From: Odobenus rosmarus divergens
Lineage: Eukaryota; Chordata; Mammalia; Carnivora; Odobenidae
Direction: 5' to 3'
DNA: 64,000 nt
NCBI RefSeq assembly: GCF_000321225.1
Contig: NW_004450277.1
Location: forward strand, 1,431,956-1,495,955
The notes beneath the pieces are model-generated. The model had not been told where the DNA came from. It ran no database searches and worked only from the letters and a program-made list of their open reading frames with translations. Position 1 is the first letter of the stretch. Each line of letters begins with the position of its first letter. Shown here one piece after another: positions 23,574 through 36,300 of the stretch. The position numbers and the translations under genes are program-made.

Positions 23574-24666
23574 TGTTGTTGTTTTAATCCCCAGTTCCCA
23601 CTCTCATTCCCATCCCTCTATAGGGAACCATTCTAATAGGCTTGATGTATATTCTTTAATATGTAAATATTCTTGTTAGATTTTCAATGTTGCTATGCAA
23701 TACTTACTTTTATGCAATCATATCACACATTTCTTAATGCTCAGTTCCACATTTTAGAGTTCTATACATGTTGTTGAAGGTTAGGGGGATTATAAGGAAG
23801 GCATTTGGTGCCCCACCCACATCCTCTTTACCAGACATAGTGGCCCAACCCCCAGCTGTTGAGAGTGTTGACCGAAAGCCGCTCACAACGGCCACCTTCT
23901 CTGAAGAATTGCCCTTGGTCACACAGGAGCCAGCTAGCCAGGGTACCTCAGCCCTGGACTCCTACACTGTGGCCAGTGACTGACAGGTACAGGGTACAGG
24001 AGGCCTGGTCCCAAAGCAGGAACAATTCTGTGGTGTGGTCTGTGCCCCAGAGCTCTCCTTGGGGTCACAGTGAAAGGAGTCTCTGGCCAAGACCTGCTCC
24101 TCACTTAGCCTTTTATTGCCCGCATGCCCTCATACCCTTCCTCCCAAGAACACTTCCCCTCAGAATCACTTAAACAAGAATCCTCATCTCAGGCTCTGCT
24201 TCTACTTGACCCATGAAAGTGACCAAACATTATCATGCCAACTGGTACCCTTTTGAGAGTGCAAAGGATTCTATTAATAATCAGGCCAGGGCAAAGGGCA
24301 TATAGCCTAACTGTCCTCCCCAAACCAGGAGGCAGCATCACCCCAGCTGAGCGTGCTCAGAGATTGTTGCTTCTTGCTGCTGTCCAGCATCCCAGAGTAT
24401 ACATCCAACACATCTTGTCAGTCCTTTTCCCAGCGACACACACCTGGGTTTGCTCCCACTTCCTGCTACCCAGAAAAATAACAAACACTGCTGGAAATCC
24501 TTGGATATGTCCCCTCATAGACATGTGTGAGAATTTCTCTAGGATGGTGGAGCTGAAAATAATTCACATGAGCAGTTTAGGCCTCCAAAAAGATTTTCCC
24601 AAAAGAAGATTCCAGCCCTAGGGCAAGGTGGTATGGAGGCACCAAAAGTGTTTCTCCCTGTTTCTT

Positions 24667-24867
24667 TTTCTTTTTTAAGATTTTATTTATTTATTTATTC
24701 GAGCGAGAGAGAATGAGAGATAGAGAAAACGAGAGGGAAGAGGGTCAGAGGGAGAAGCAGACTCCCCGCTGAGCAGGGAGCCCGATGTGGGACTCGATCC
24801 CGGGACTCCAGGATCATGACCTGAGCCGAAGGCAGTTTGCTTAACCGACTGAGCCACCCAGGCGCCC
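24667..24867 (-). repeat. CanSINE, minus strand
   Basis: Reverse orientation ending 'ccacccaggcgccc'. Target tctccctgtttcttt is present before and after. Confidence 0.94.
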
Positions 24868-25239
24868 TCTCCCTGTTTCTTTGATCTTAGTAAAATCCCT
24901 GGGGCACTCATGCCCGCCACACCCTGCTAGAAATATAGGGGTTCCTTGGGGTTCCCCGACATTGGAACCCGACACAGAGCTGACATTCGACTCAAGCTCT
25001 GACGGATTGTGGGGTGAGAAAGTGAACGTTAGGTGGAGAGAACAATATATTCGTTCATTCATATACAAACAGTTGTTGAGCACATACATGTGAGGGCTCT
25101 GTGGTCTTGGCAGATAATAAGAACAGTAAATATTTATACAGTTTTACTGCTTGCCGGCCCATTCTCTCACAATGATCAAGAACATGAGGTTACCTGGGCC
25201 CTGAGGCAGACATGTACCACCCTCGAATAAGGAGCTTCT

Positions 25240-25370
25240 CCTACACCAGCATGTCTCAGACTAAGTGTGCATGTGGATCAGCTGGAGATCCAGTAGCTCC
25301 GGGGTGGAGCGGAGATTCTGCGTTGCTTCCAGGCTCCCAGGTGATGCTGATGGGGCGAACCACACCTTTA
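25240..25370. repeat. MER5A-like fragment
   Basis: 'gtctcagactaagtgtgcat' and 'cccaggtgatgctgatgggg' match the ends of MER5A-type elements. Confidence 0.5.
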
Positions 25371-26639
25371 TTAGCAAGGTCCTACAGTCACAATACAATC
25401 AAGCCCAAACAATCCATATTCAAATTTCCCCATTCATCTGAAAATTTTCTTTACAGCCTATTTAAAAAGGTTGTGACCCAGAATCCAATCACAGATGGTA
25501 CTTTACACTTGTCTCCTTTCATCGGTAACAATCCCCATGGAGTTTTCGGGTTGCTTTTTTTCACGGCGCTCACATTTTTGAAGAGACCAGGCTAGCTGTC
25601 TTGTAGAATATTCCACGGTCTGTATCTTTTCTGACTTTTTCTAATGTTCCTTCCTGAGTAGATGTGGGTCAAACATGTTTTGCAAGAAGACTGCACAGGT
25701 GATGTGTCCAGCACATCACAGCGCAGCCTGTCATTTTAACTCATCCAATCCCATTTTGCCACCCCATCGTAAAGGAAACTTCATCCTTTTGTAATTAGTA
25801 GGTAATCTGTGGGGTGACGCTCTAAGACTGTATGGATATCCTGTTCCTCAACCTTACAACAGTTTCAGCATCCATTCATGATCTTTGCTTTTTATTTTCA
25901 GAAGTAATTAAACATTTAATAGTATGTGTAAGTATGGGTGAGTGTGTGTGTGAGCATATATGAGAAAAAAGTTGGAAAATCTGAAATCCATTCACAGGGA
26001 CTGGATACAGGAACAAGTGAACAGGAGAATGGGGCCGCATCCTTCTCTGGAACAAATTTTTGGTAATTTAACTATCCCAGGCTCTAAACAAGCTCTGTTC
26101 TTGACCTCCAGTTCAGATATCCTCTGGGAAAGTAACCCCATATAGGAGGCTTCAGCAGATAAAGCCTCAGGGCACCCACCTGCAGACTGTCTCATCCCTG
26201 TTTTCAGACAATATCAAGACAGGTCTGCTCCAAGCCAGAAATCCAACCCTCCAGAAGCCTTGACAGGATCTTTCTGAACGTGGGTCACCCCCTTAGTTCC
26301 CTGGGTCATATTCACAATCTCCCACTCTGGAGTGTAAAGAGAGATGGCCAGATCTGCCCTAGAACACACTAAATCAAATGCTCAGCCTAGGGGGAAGCAG
26401 AAGTGTCTCCGATTTCCAATCATGTACTCTCAGATGAGGAGGCATAGAGCCATGAAACCTGGCTGCTGGGCAAATCCTGTGGCCTGAATTACTGATGGAT
26501 GAATTCATCAGGCACACTGCCTTCATCCATCCATTCAGGTCATGTTCGGCTTATTGAAAAACACAGCCTGAAACTGTACACCATCTGCCCAGAACTAAGT
26601 TATTCTGGTCCAAACTCCTTAGCCTCCTGTGTAGCTGGA

Positions 26640-26803
26640 ATGTTGCAAAGAGCAAAGGCTTTGGAGTCCCACAGACCTGAGTTCAAGAGTCTCCTGTTCC
26701 ACTTCTGGCTGTGTCACCTGGCCTGGCTAGTTTAGCTTACCTCTGTGAGGCTCAGTTTCCTCAACTGTAAAATGGAACCAATCATCTCTTACTAGTGTTA
26801 TGG

Positions 26804-26851
<48 letters not shown>

Positions 26852-26882
26852 TTACTAGTTCAGTGCCTGGCACATACTAGGC
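26640..26882 (+). repeat. MIR SINE with internal (CA)n
   Basis: MIR wording from 'aaggctttggagtcccacag' through 'ctcagtttcctcaactgtaa' to 'cagtgcctggcacatactag'. A (CA)n microsatellite occupies 26809-26850 within it. Confidence 0.8.
26809..26850. repeat. (CA)n microsatellite
   Basis: About 21 CA units with one CG interruption near the right end. Confidence 0.97.
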
Positions 26883-26892
26883 AAACAACCCT

Positions 26893-27037
26893 TTTTTTTT
26901 TTTTTTTTTTTTTTTAATGTAGGCTCAACACCCACCGTGGAGCTCAATGCAGGGCTTGAACTCACAATCCTGAGACTGAGACCTGAGCTGAGATCAAGAG
27001 TCAGACACTTAACCGACAGAGCCACCCAGGTGCCCCA
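26893..27037 (-). repeat. Short CanSINE, minus strand
   Basis: Poly-T head, body with 'gagatcaagagtcagacact', end 'ccacccaggtgcccc'. Target aaacaaccct at 26883-26892 and 27038-27047. Confidence 0.92.
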
Positions 27038-27070
27038 AAACAACCCTATTATTCAAACTCTTATAGTCTG

Positions 27071-27263
27071 GGGCACCTGGGCTCAGTCGGTTAAGCGAGT
27101 CGACTCTTGATTTCAGCTCAGGTCATGATCTCAGGGTTGTGAGATCGAGCGCTGCATGGAGGCCCGCCTGGGGCTCCTTGCTGGGTGTGGAGCCTGCTTA
27201 AGATTCTCACTCTCCCTCTCCCTCTGTCCCCGCCCTCTAAAAACAAATACAAACAAAACAAAA
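27071..27263 (+). repeat. CanSINE with 16-bp target duplication
   Basis: Target aaactcttatagtctg (27055-27070) and aaactcttgtagtctg (27264-27279), one mismatch. The tail is an A-rich, C-interrupted tract. Confidence 0.93.
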
Positions 27264-27699
27264 AAACTCTTGTAGTCTGAGTCCTTACCTTTGTCTGCCT
27301 TCACCATGAACCCCATGCTCCAACCCCACCTCACCACCTGTCAAGCTTGGACCAGGCTATGTGATTTTATACCGTCTGTGTCATTCATCAACTTATTGCT
27401 TCTCAGCTCTAAATCCAGTCTTTTTGCCTGCTCTGTACTAATGGAGTTGGGCCTTCTAAGTATTTCTCCTTTTCCAGATGACATAGTTAAGCTTTTTCAC
27501 TACCGTGTACTAAAGGGACATTGGAGGGGAATGGATCTTCCTTTCCTGGTTTCAGGTTGGCTTACTTCCTGGGGTTCCTGGAGAGCATGCTAAGAGTTTT
27601 CTCTTAGTTATCATGATGAGGACTTGTGGGGGAGCGGAACAGCCTGGGATTGAGGAAGTCGGCTGGGACTGGCGCATGGGATCCTCAGGTCTCCCTCGG

Positions 27700-27969
27700 G
27701 ATGGATGCCCAGCACAGTGGTTCAGTGTTCCTTTCCCGACCAATCACGAGTTGCTTAGCAACTGGTCGCCCGGCCCTCCGCTACCGTTAGAGGGCGCGCG
27801 GGCGGGGAGACGTGAACGCGCACGCGTGCGCGGCGCGGACCGGCGAGGGCAGCACGTCACTTCCTGTTTCTTTAAGGGAACGTGGCTTTTCCCGCAGCGC
27901 CCGTCTTCCCGTCTTGTGTCTCTGCTGCGGCGGCGGGAGCTGGAGTCGGACCCGGAGCGCAGCGTCGCC
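27700..27969 (+). promoter_or_regulatory. HM13: HM13 promoter and 5' UTR, GC-rich
   Basis: A CpG-dense region runs from about 27765 to 28260. It contains a CCAAT box (27740-27744), a palindromic X-box GTTGCTTAGCAAC (27750-27762), a CRE-like cacgtcac (27853-27860) and an overlapping ETS-like acttcctg (27859-27866). No TATA box is evident, which fits a housekeeping gene. The start codon has a strong context (G at -3, G at +4). Confidence 0.8.
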
Positions 27970-28152
27970 ATGGACTCGGCCCTCAGCGACCCGCACAACG
28001 GCAGCGCCGAGGCAGGCGGCGCAGCCAACGGCACGACGCGGCCGCCTTCCACGCCCGAGGGCATCGCGCTGGCCTACGGCAGCCTCCTGCTCATGGCGCT
28101 GCTGCCCATCTTCTTCGGCGCCCTGCGCTCGGTGCGCTGCGCCCGCGGCAAG
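27970..28152 (+). CDS. HM13: HM13 coding exon 1
   Basis: 61 codons from MDSALSDPHNGSAEAGG to RSVRCARGK, donor AAG/gtaggg. Contains both N-terminal glycosylation sequons (NGS, NGT) and the first membrane segment. The reading frame stays open upstream to 27613, but the conserved start is this ATG. Confidence 0.97.
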
Positions 28153-31100
28153 GTAGGGTCGGAGGCAAAACCGCGCGCGCTTCCCACCTCCCACCCGGGA
28201 CGTGACTGACGAGGACCCTCCTCCCGCCCGCGCTGACACCTCCTCTCCCCAGACGCTGACCCTTCCCGGCAGGGATCACCACCGCTTCCCCACCCCGAGC
28301 CCACATCCGGGAGCTGGCCTTAGGTGCTCTGGGATCTGACACCTTCTCTTATAGGGGCCGGCTTCTATCCCCACTCGGAACCTGATGCATTGTTCTCTCT
28401 GTGCATCATGCTGCAAACACTGTCAGCCTCACGTTGCGATTCGGGCAGTGTATTGTTCTGAGCCTACTGGACCCAGCCAGACCGGCCCCACCCTCTGCTC
28501 TGGCTGCTCATCCCATATGGGCCACCTCTTCCTGGGCTCCGGGTCAGCCCCCATCTGTACCTGATGGGGCGCTGGTCCTGACAACTGAATTGTCCTGACA
28601 ATCCCCTGTCATTCCTCCGTTGGGAACCCTGCCTCATCCACCCTAGGGCAAATTCTAGCATCCAGACCCATTCTGAAACTGTGACACATGTCTAACTGGA
28701 ATCTGTGACCCGTAGTGTGCTCTTCTAGAACCTCCAGAACAGGCCCTTGCGCCACCTCAAAAAAATTAATCCAAGGATATAGCCCCAGTTCAGGCGCCAG
28801 TTCTTTGCTTCACTTCTCAGACCAGTTTCACTCAGCCAGTCCCTCAGAATCTGGCACCATAGTGCCTCTCTTTTTAAGCAAGCATAGACTCCTTCTTTTG
28901 CTGGTTTGCCCTCCCTGGCTGGTAGACACTCCCAGTCGTGGACCTGTCCTAGCCTGAGCCCAGGCCCTGTTGCCAACTCCTCACCCTGTTCCCACCCCAG
29001 ACCCCAACCCTACCTCAAAGTAGCTTTTCTCCCTGTGCTCCCTAAGACAGGCCCTCCACCAAATTGGACTTACCTGCTGAGCAGCTGAGCTGCTGTTGGC
29101 CTCTCTTAGGAGAGCAGGCCAGACCCATTCCTGACCTTCCTCAACATATGTCCCGATGGACACTTAGGAGGAACCCCATCATCTCCCCCTACCCTCCGTC
29201 TTCTTTCCTATTAAGCCCTCTCCAGCCCCTTGCACCAGTGGTTTCTCACTTCCTGGCACCCTCTGCCCTTCTAATCTGTAGCTCCTCCCCCACCCAAACC
29301 TGAAGTTGAACTTAGGCGGAAGCCGTCTTACTCAAAGAGGGCAGGTCCACAAAGCAGCTGCCACTTTTGAAACTGCTCGAGTACGGGTTTTCAAAACATT
29401 ACCCCACTTGAGGTCTGCCACCTTCTTTACCCAAGATCAGAGAACTCTCTGTTGGCTCCTTCTATGGGCAGCCACAAAGGGAAATAGGCAGGGCTTAGAT
29501 GGCCCTATTTGCCTTTCTAGGCAGAGTTCAGGTGGCCTTCAACTTCCCTGCCATCCCTTTTTGGCAAACACTTGGTGCAGGGGAAGGTTCTGAAATAGAC
29601 TAGGGCAAAGGAGGTAAAAATACCATGGCATGAACTGGGCAGCTTGATCTGAGGGGCTCCTAAAACTGAGTAATTCTCCTTGATGTCTTCTACACCAGGA
29701 TCACTAGCCTCTTAAGAAAGCATTTTACCAACAACAGAATTTCCTGAACCTCCACTGTTGACCAGGGGGGTGAGGGAGGATGCAAAAATGAGTGGGTCAG
29801 AGCCCTGTCACCAAGGACTTTAGGTGCCTGGACAGAGGAGGAATAACTAGCTATGTGATTGCAGTACAGTAGTGCTGTGGGGTTCAGGGAGAAAGTTTGA
29901 GGCACCTCAACACCTGAGGAAGGGCAGAGAGGCTTTGTGCTGGAGATGGGCTTGAGCCTTGATGCAGAGGTAGAATTTCAGCCAGAAGACATTCCAGGCA
30001 GAGGAAACCAGGTAAGCAGCGGTACGAGACAGTTTAGGAGAGGGGCGCCTGGATGGCACAGTCGGTTAAGCATCTGACTTTTGGTTTCATCACGTGATCT
30101 CGGGATTGTGAGATCGAGCCCTGCATCCAGCTTTGCACTGAGTATGGAGTCTGATTGGGATTCTCTCCCTCTCTGCTCCTCCCACTCATACTCGTGCACT
30201 TTTTCTCTTTCTCAAATAAATGAATCTTAAAAGAAAAAAGACAGTTTAGGAGTTAGCAGAAGGTCTGGTGTGGCAGGAACAGAGGGTATGCATAGAAGAG
30301 AGCTTTCAATCCACCGTAGCCTCTAAATACCACCCCCACCATCTCCTGCAGGTTGCATGAAATTGCAGATGGCCAGACCCACCACCAATAACCAGGCTAT
30401 TCTGAAATTTGCAAAGCCTTCACCGTCTTTGCTTCTCCCAGTAACTGAATGTTACAGATGGAACCAGTTTTATTTTCCTGTCGTACAGAGAAAGAAACAG
30501 GGTCAAAGAAATGACTGCTTACAATCCCTCTGCCAGTAAGGGGCACAACTAGGTGTTGCTAGACCTAGTCCAGGGCTGTCCTTGATACAGGTGACTCTAT
30601 AGACCCACACAAGTGGCATTTGGGCCTAGGGAAAAAACAAACAACTCCCTTTTTCTACCCTGAGTCATGTTTCCCTGGTCATGTGGCAAGGAGAGAGAAA
30701 AGTTAGTGTGGGGGCCCAGGAGTTTTGATTTCCCACCAGTGTTAGACCTTAAAGCCAGCTGAGAGAGGGCATGTGGGGACAGAATTCTCCCTGGAGCCAA
30801 GTTGTCCATAACAGGCAGAGCAAATTGTGAAATCATGGGGAGAAGAAGGTGAGCATCCAGGAGTGTGTTGGGAAGAAGTAGCCATGGGAGGAACAGTCTT
30901 AGAGGGGTGCCCATCCCTGTCCGAGACCTGTGTTCCCAGAAGGGAGCAAATCCCAGCCCAAGTAATAGCTGGGGATCAGGTTACTTCAAAGGCCCTTGGC
31001 CTGTAAACTCAGAGGAGCCCCTCAGCCAGCTGGACTGGGCTTCTGCTCTGTGCCAGACCCTGGGCTGGGTACCAGGGATGCTGGGACAACGAAGGCCAGG

Positions 31101-33351
31101 CCCTGCCCTCCCAGAGCTAAGTGCCCCACGGAGAAACAGATGTGTGAGCAGTCAACTAAACCGAATCCTGATATGCCTTCCAGAGGAGGCCGCAGCTGCC
31201 TTTGCATGGATGGGCGAAAGTTCAGGCAGAACAGGAGAGAGGGAGGCATGGCACTGCGGGGTGCACTCAGGGAGGCAGCGAGTAGTGTGATGTGAGCCCC
31301 GGGGCAGGGCCTTGGAGGCCATAACAAGATGTTCAGGCAGCCTGCAGCATTTCTGCATGACAGAATCCTGAAGGCAACACAGTAGTTCATCTTCATAGTT
31401 ACAAAATGACCATACACTTGCACCTGTAAAAAAAAAAATCCAAGCCATGCAGAAGTATAAAGGAAAAGCCTCCTCAGTACCACTCCTTGAAGGAACCCAG
31501 GTAGCTCTTTGGTTTGTAACCTTCCAGAATTTTTTCTTTGTATATATAAACGTGTGTGCCTGTGTGTATACACAAATGTAAATTTACTTTTATAACAGTG
31601 GGATTTTACAGTACATACTGCTTTGCAATTTGATTATTTTTTTTTCTTTAACACTGTGTCTTGGTCATTTTCCTGTCAGTACCTGCAGATCTGCCTCATT
31701 ATTTTATGGCGGGGAGGGTAAGTAATGCATGCCTGTGGTATAGAATTCCAAAGGTGCAGAGGGCATCGTGAACGCCTCTGTCCTACCCAGCTACCCAGTT
31801 TCCCTCCCCAGAGGCAGCCCCTGTTTCTTGGATATCCATCCAAGAAATTCTGTGCCTTTACAAATAAATAAGCATATGCTTTCTCCCTGTTTTTGTAGTA
31901 TAACTGATATTTTGTTATAAATACACTTTTTTGCACCTTGCTTTTTTCACCAAATATATGTTGGAGATCAAATACATCAGTACATATGGAGCAGTCTTGT
32001 TCTTCTGTGACAGCTGCATGGTATCCTACCGGTATCCCACAGTTTGTTTAGAGCACTGGTTCTCAAAGTGTGATTGCTGGACCAGCAGCAGCAGCAATAG
32101 CCTCACCTGGGAACTTGTTAGAAATGCAGATTCTGGGGGTGCCTGGGTGGCTCAGTCGTTAGGCATCTGCCTTCGGCTCAGGTCATGATCCCAGGGTCCT
32201 GGGATCGAGCCCCACATCGGGCTCCCTGCTCAGCGGGAAACCTGCTTCTCCCTCTCCCACTCCCCCTGCTTGTGTTCCCTCTCTCGCTGTGTCTCTCTGT
32301 CAAGTAATAAATAAAATCTTTTAAAAAAAAATGCAGATTCTGGGCGCCTGGGTGGCTCCGTCGTTAGTCGTCTGCCTTCGGCTCAGGTCATGATCCCAGG
32401 ATCCTGGGATCGAGCCCCACATCAGCTCCCTGCTCAGCGGAAAGCCTGCTTCTCCCTCTCCCACTCCCCCTGCTTGTGTTCCCTCTCCTCTGTGTCTCTC
32501 TCTGTCAAATAAATAAATAAACTCTTAAAAAAAAAAAAAGAAATGCAGATTCTGAATTAGAAACTCAAGGTGGACCTGGCAGTCTGTTTTCACAAGCCCT
32601 CCTGACAATTTTTCTCTGTGCTCATGTGAGAACCTCTGATTTAGAGTCCTCCACAGGTTGTTTAGACGGGTGTCAGTCTTTTACAAACCATGCTGAAATT
32701 AATGTCCTTACATGTTTGTTACTTCACATTTGTCTATATGTGTAGGATTTTTTTTTTTTTTAAATTGATTTGCTGGGTCAAAGGCTATGTGCATATTTGA
32801 CATAGACGGATCTTACCAAATTATGCACCCTAGAGGTTGTGTAAGTTTATACCCCCACTAGCAGTGACCTCAATTCTGGTGTAATAGCTGCGCAATAGTC
32901 CAGCCTCCAGGGCTTTCTGAGCCAGGTGTGTGATACAGTCAGGTCTAGGCTTCAGAAAGAGCTCCTGGCAGAGTCAGTGATGGGCGGGAGGGAGGCTGGT
33001 GAGGTGGTCGCGGTGAAGACTGCAGTGGGGCCCCGGATTGGAGTGGGAGGGTGAGTTCGAGAAATGCATAGGGAGCAGAGTCATGGTGAGGTAGGTGAGT
33101 GAGTGAATGTGGTAGAAAGAAGAGGAGACCCTGGGGTCTCCAGCTGGGGTGGCAGAGTAATAGAATGGTCCACAAGTCCCAGATCATTTCTAGGGCATGG
33201 CCTGGAAGCAGCCCTCCCAGAGCTCGGGCCGAGCCAATGACTTGAGGCCGGGCGTCTGTCTGCCCTTGCTGCTTTTGCTTCCGCCCTGATAACTGAACGT
33301 CCAGAATGTCACTGGAAGCTAAATTTATTTCTGCTATTTGTGTCAGCTTCT

Positions 33352-33382
<31 letters not shown>

Positions 33383-36300
33383 ATTATGTTTTGTGTTTTG
33401 GGAGCTATTGCATTTGCCTAAGAGCATCCAGTTTGAAAATCCACACTGAGGGGCACCTGGGTGGCTCAGATGGTTAAGCATCTGCCTTCCGTTCAGGTCA
33501 TGATCCCAGGGTGCTGGGATCGAGCCCCGCATCGGGCTCCTGGCTCAGCAGGGAGCCTGCTTCTTCGTCTCCCTCTGCCTCTCCCCCTGCTCATGTTCTC
33601 TCTCTTTCTCTGTATCTCTGTGTCTCAAATGAATAAATAAAATTTTTTTTAAAAATGCTTTTAAAAAAAATCCACATTGAATTGGTAGAGAATCCTAATA
33701 GCTTTTTGTATTTTTGTAACAACAAGAGTTAACTGTTTTGGATTTGTTTTGTGGGGGGAGGAGCAGAGCGAGAGCAAGAGAGAGAGAGAGAGACTCTTAA
33801 GAGGCTCCATGCCCAGTGTAGAGCCCGACATGGGCTCTCACAACCTTGAGATCATGACCTGAGCCGAAGTCAAGAGTTGGATGCTTAATCAAATGAGTCA
33901 CCCAGGTGCCCCAAAGGTTAACTGTTTCATTGTCACAGGCTCCCTGAGCATCTTGTCACAACTTGCCAGCAGAAATTTCCAGGTAGGAAAGGTAGAGGTC
34001 ATCTAGGAAGTAGTGGCTAAGAGTTGGGACACTGGAACCAGACTGCCTCCATTTGAATCCTGACTCCACCACTCACCAGCTGTGTGACCTTAAGCAAGTT
34101 ACTTCACCTCCCTGAGCCTCAGTTTCCTCATCTGTAAAATGGAGCTCTTAAAAATAGCTGCTTCGTAGAGGATGAAATCACGTATAACACCCAGAACAGG
34201 GCTTGGCACATAGAACGCTCTTCGTAAATGTTGTTCTTATTACTATAACTGTCAGATTTCCAGTCTCCCATTCTGACTCAGCATTGCAGCATGGATATTT
34301 ACACAGTCATCCACGGAGGAGACCAGAGCCCTCTGTGTAGTGGGACATGTCTCCAACGTTGGCTTGTCATCAAGTAATTTTAAGCCTTTTCCCACCTAGG
34401 ACACAGGGCTAAAATAAAAGGAATATGTGGAAATGAGCCATAACATTGGTTTGTAGGTGAGTCCCATGTGCTCTGCACCTGCAGGTCCCTCTACCTCATG
34501 TTTCCCTTCCTTGTACACAGAGCAAATTCCTCAACTGAGTGTGTTTCTGGCTCCTACCCCCTACCAGGACCTGTGCTTAACCTTCAAGGCTTTGCCTAAG
34601 TGCTGTCTGCTTTCTTGTGATTCCCTAATATGTACTACTACTGTTATAATAAGCGTCTAGGGCTCCTGGGTGGCTCAGTTGGTTAAGCGACTGCCTTCGG
34701 CTCAGGTCATGATCCTGGAGTCCCGGGATCGAGTCCCGCATCGGGCTCCCTGCTCAGCAGGGAGTCTCCTTCTCCCTCTGACCCTCTTCCCTCTCGTGCT
34801 ATCTCTCATTCTCTCTCTCAAATAAATCTTTAAAAAAAAAAAGAGTCTAGACAGCTTGTGTGACAGCTCGAGGCACAACACTAAGTATTTCCAATGCAAA
34901 AGTCATAGAATCCTGGGACGCCTGGGTGGCTCAGTTGGTTAAGCATCTGTCTTCAGCTCAGGTCATGACCTCAGGGTCTTGGGATCAAGCCCCACGTCAG
35001 GCTCCCACCTAGCAGTAAGTCTGCTGCTCCCTCACCCTCTGCCTCTCCCTCCCCCGCCCCTGCTTGTGCATGTGTACTCTCTCTTTCAAATAAATAAAAT
35101 CTTCAAAAAAAAAAAAAAGTCATAGAATCCTGAAATTCATCGTACAGCTGAGGAGATGGAGGCTCTGAGAGAGAGAAAACATTCCCGGGCCCCACATCTG
35201 GGAAGAGGCAGAGCTGGAAGTCGGGCTGGGCTTTCTGACATCAGGGCCATCTCCCGCCCATTTGGCACTCGTATTGGGTACCGCAGCAGTATGTGTCTTG
35301 TTTTGTCACGGGTCACGCTATATCGTGATATTCTGCTTACGTGTCAGGGTCTTGGCCTGCCTGCCTATGGACTCTGAGATTAACAGCTGTCTGATTTATG
35401 TTTGTGCCTCCGCTCTTGCTACACGGGACATATATTGAGTTTGTGGAGGTGCACAGAGGGGTGGAGATGTTTTCCCCAGCCCCACAGCACACTGCTGCCC
35501 AAAGCAGACACCCAGGGCTGGGGAAGGAGGGAGAGAACCCTGCCTCTGTGTGTCAGTACTGCTCACCTGCCCCACCCCTTCCTCCCAGCAGAGCTGCCCC
35601 TGGATGCTCCAGAAAGGAGGGTGTCCCTTCCAGCCACCTCAGTCAGGCATATGTTGGGGTTTGGTGAAGTGCCTCCCCACTCCCCTCTCCCTGACAGTCC
35701 CAGCTCCTCATACAGTCGCGGTACTTTACCGTTTGCCAGGCTCTTTCACATCCCGTATCTCATTTGGTTGAAGTCTCTTGGCCCTTTTAGAGGTAAGGAA
35801 AGCCTAGAGATTGTGATCCTGTTTGACAGATGAGTAAAGTGAGACTCAGAGAGCCAAGGATTTGCCTCAGTCACCCAGCAAGCCATTAATAGAGCACTGA
35901 ATACCTTGATTATACTTTACATGTATCATTTGCACATGTGTGGATTTTATCTGTAGGAAAAATTCCCTAAAGTGGAATTGCTTGGTCACTGCACTTGTGA
36001 TTTTGACAAATACTGTCAGAGTGCTCTCTACAGGAAGACCAGTTTACCCTCCTGAAGGTACCAAGGGTCAGCACCTGTTTCCCCACAGCCTCACCAGCTC
36101 AGTCTTCTCCAGCCATTCTGATAGATGAAAACTGGAATCTCAGTGTACTTCAACTGGAGCTTCTCTTATTAAAAAGTGAGGATGAAAAGGAAAAAAAGAG
36201 TGAGGATGAACATTTTTTCCTGTGAATAAGAGCTTTTTATGGTTCCTGCTCTGTGAACCTTCTCTGTGTTCTTGGGCACGTGCAAATTACAATTTGATGT

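Larger units (their letters stand above)
5881..27600. other. REM1-HM13 intergenic region, no supported gene
   Basis: About 21.7 kb filled largely with CanSINE, MIR, L2, L1M and other old repeats, plus CA, TA and ATTA microsatellites. Open frames here are short, overlap in several frames or run through repeats, and none matches a protein I recognise. GC-rich blocks without obvious repeats occur at about 6845-7350 and 16640-17180. A non-coding transcript cannot be excluded from sequence alone. Confidence 0.7.
32053..32640. repeat. MER5A-like element split by two CanSINEs
   Basis: The left end 'gagcactggttctcaaagtg' and right end 'catgtgagaacctctgattt' are hAT-type inverted ends. A tttagag duplication flanks the whole element, consistent with an 8-bp hAT target. 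Confidence 0.65.
31500..32880 (-). repeat. L1M-type 3' sequence, interrupted by a MER5A-like element and two CanSINEs
   Basis: The pieces 31.9-32.05 kb ('gcatggtatcctaccggtat') and 32.64-32.88 kb ('tgctgggtcaaaggctatgt', 'taccaaattatgcaccctag') read as one reversed old L1 3' UTR once 32055-32640 is removed. Family subtype is not resolved. Confidence 0.55.

Noticed and set aside
27787..28239. Antisense open frames across HM13 exon 1
   Set aside because: They are shadows of the GC-rich first exon and CpG-rich promoter. An antisense transcript is possible but not supported by sequence.
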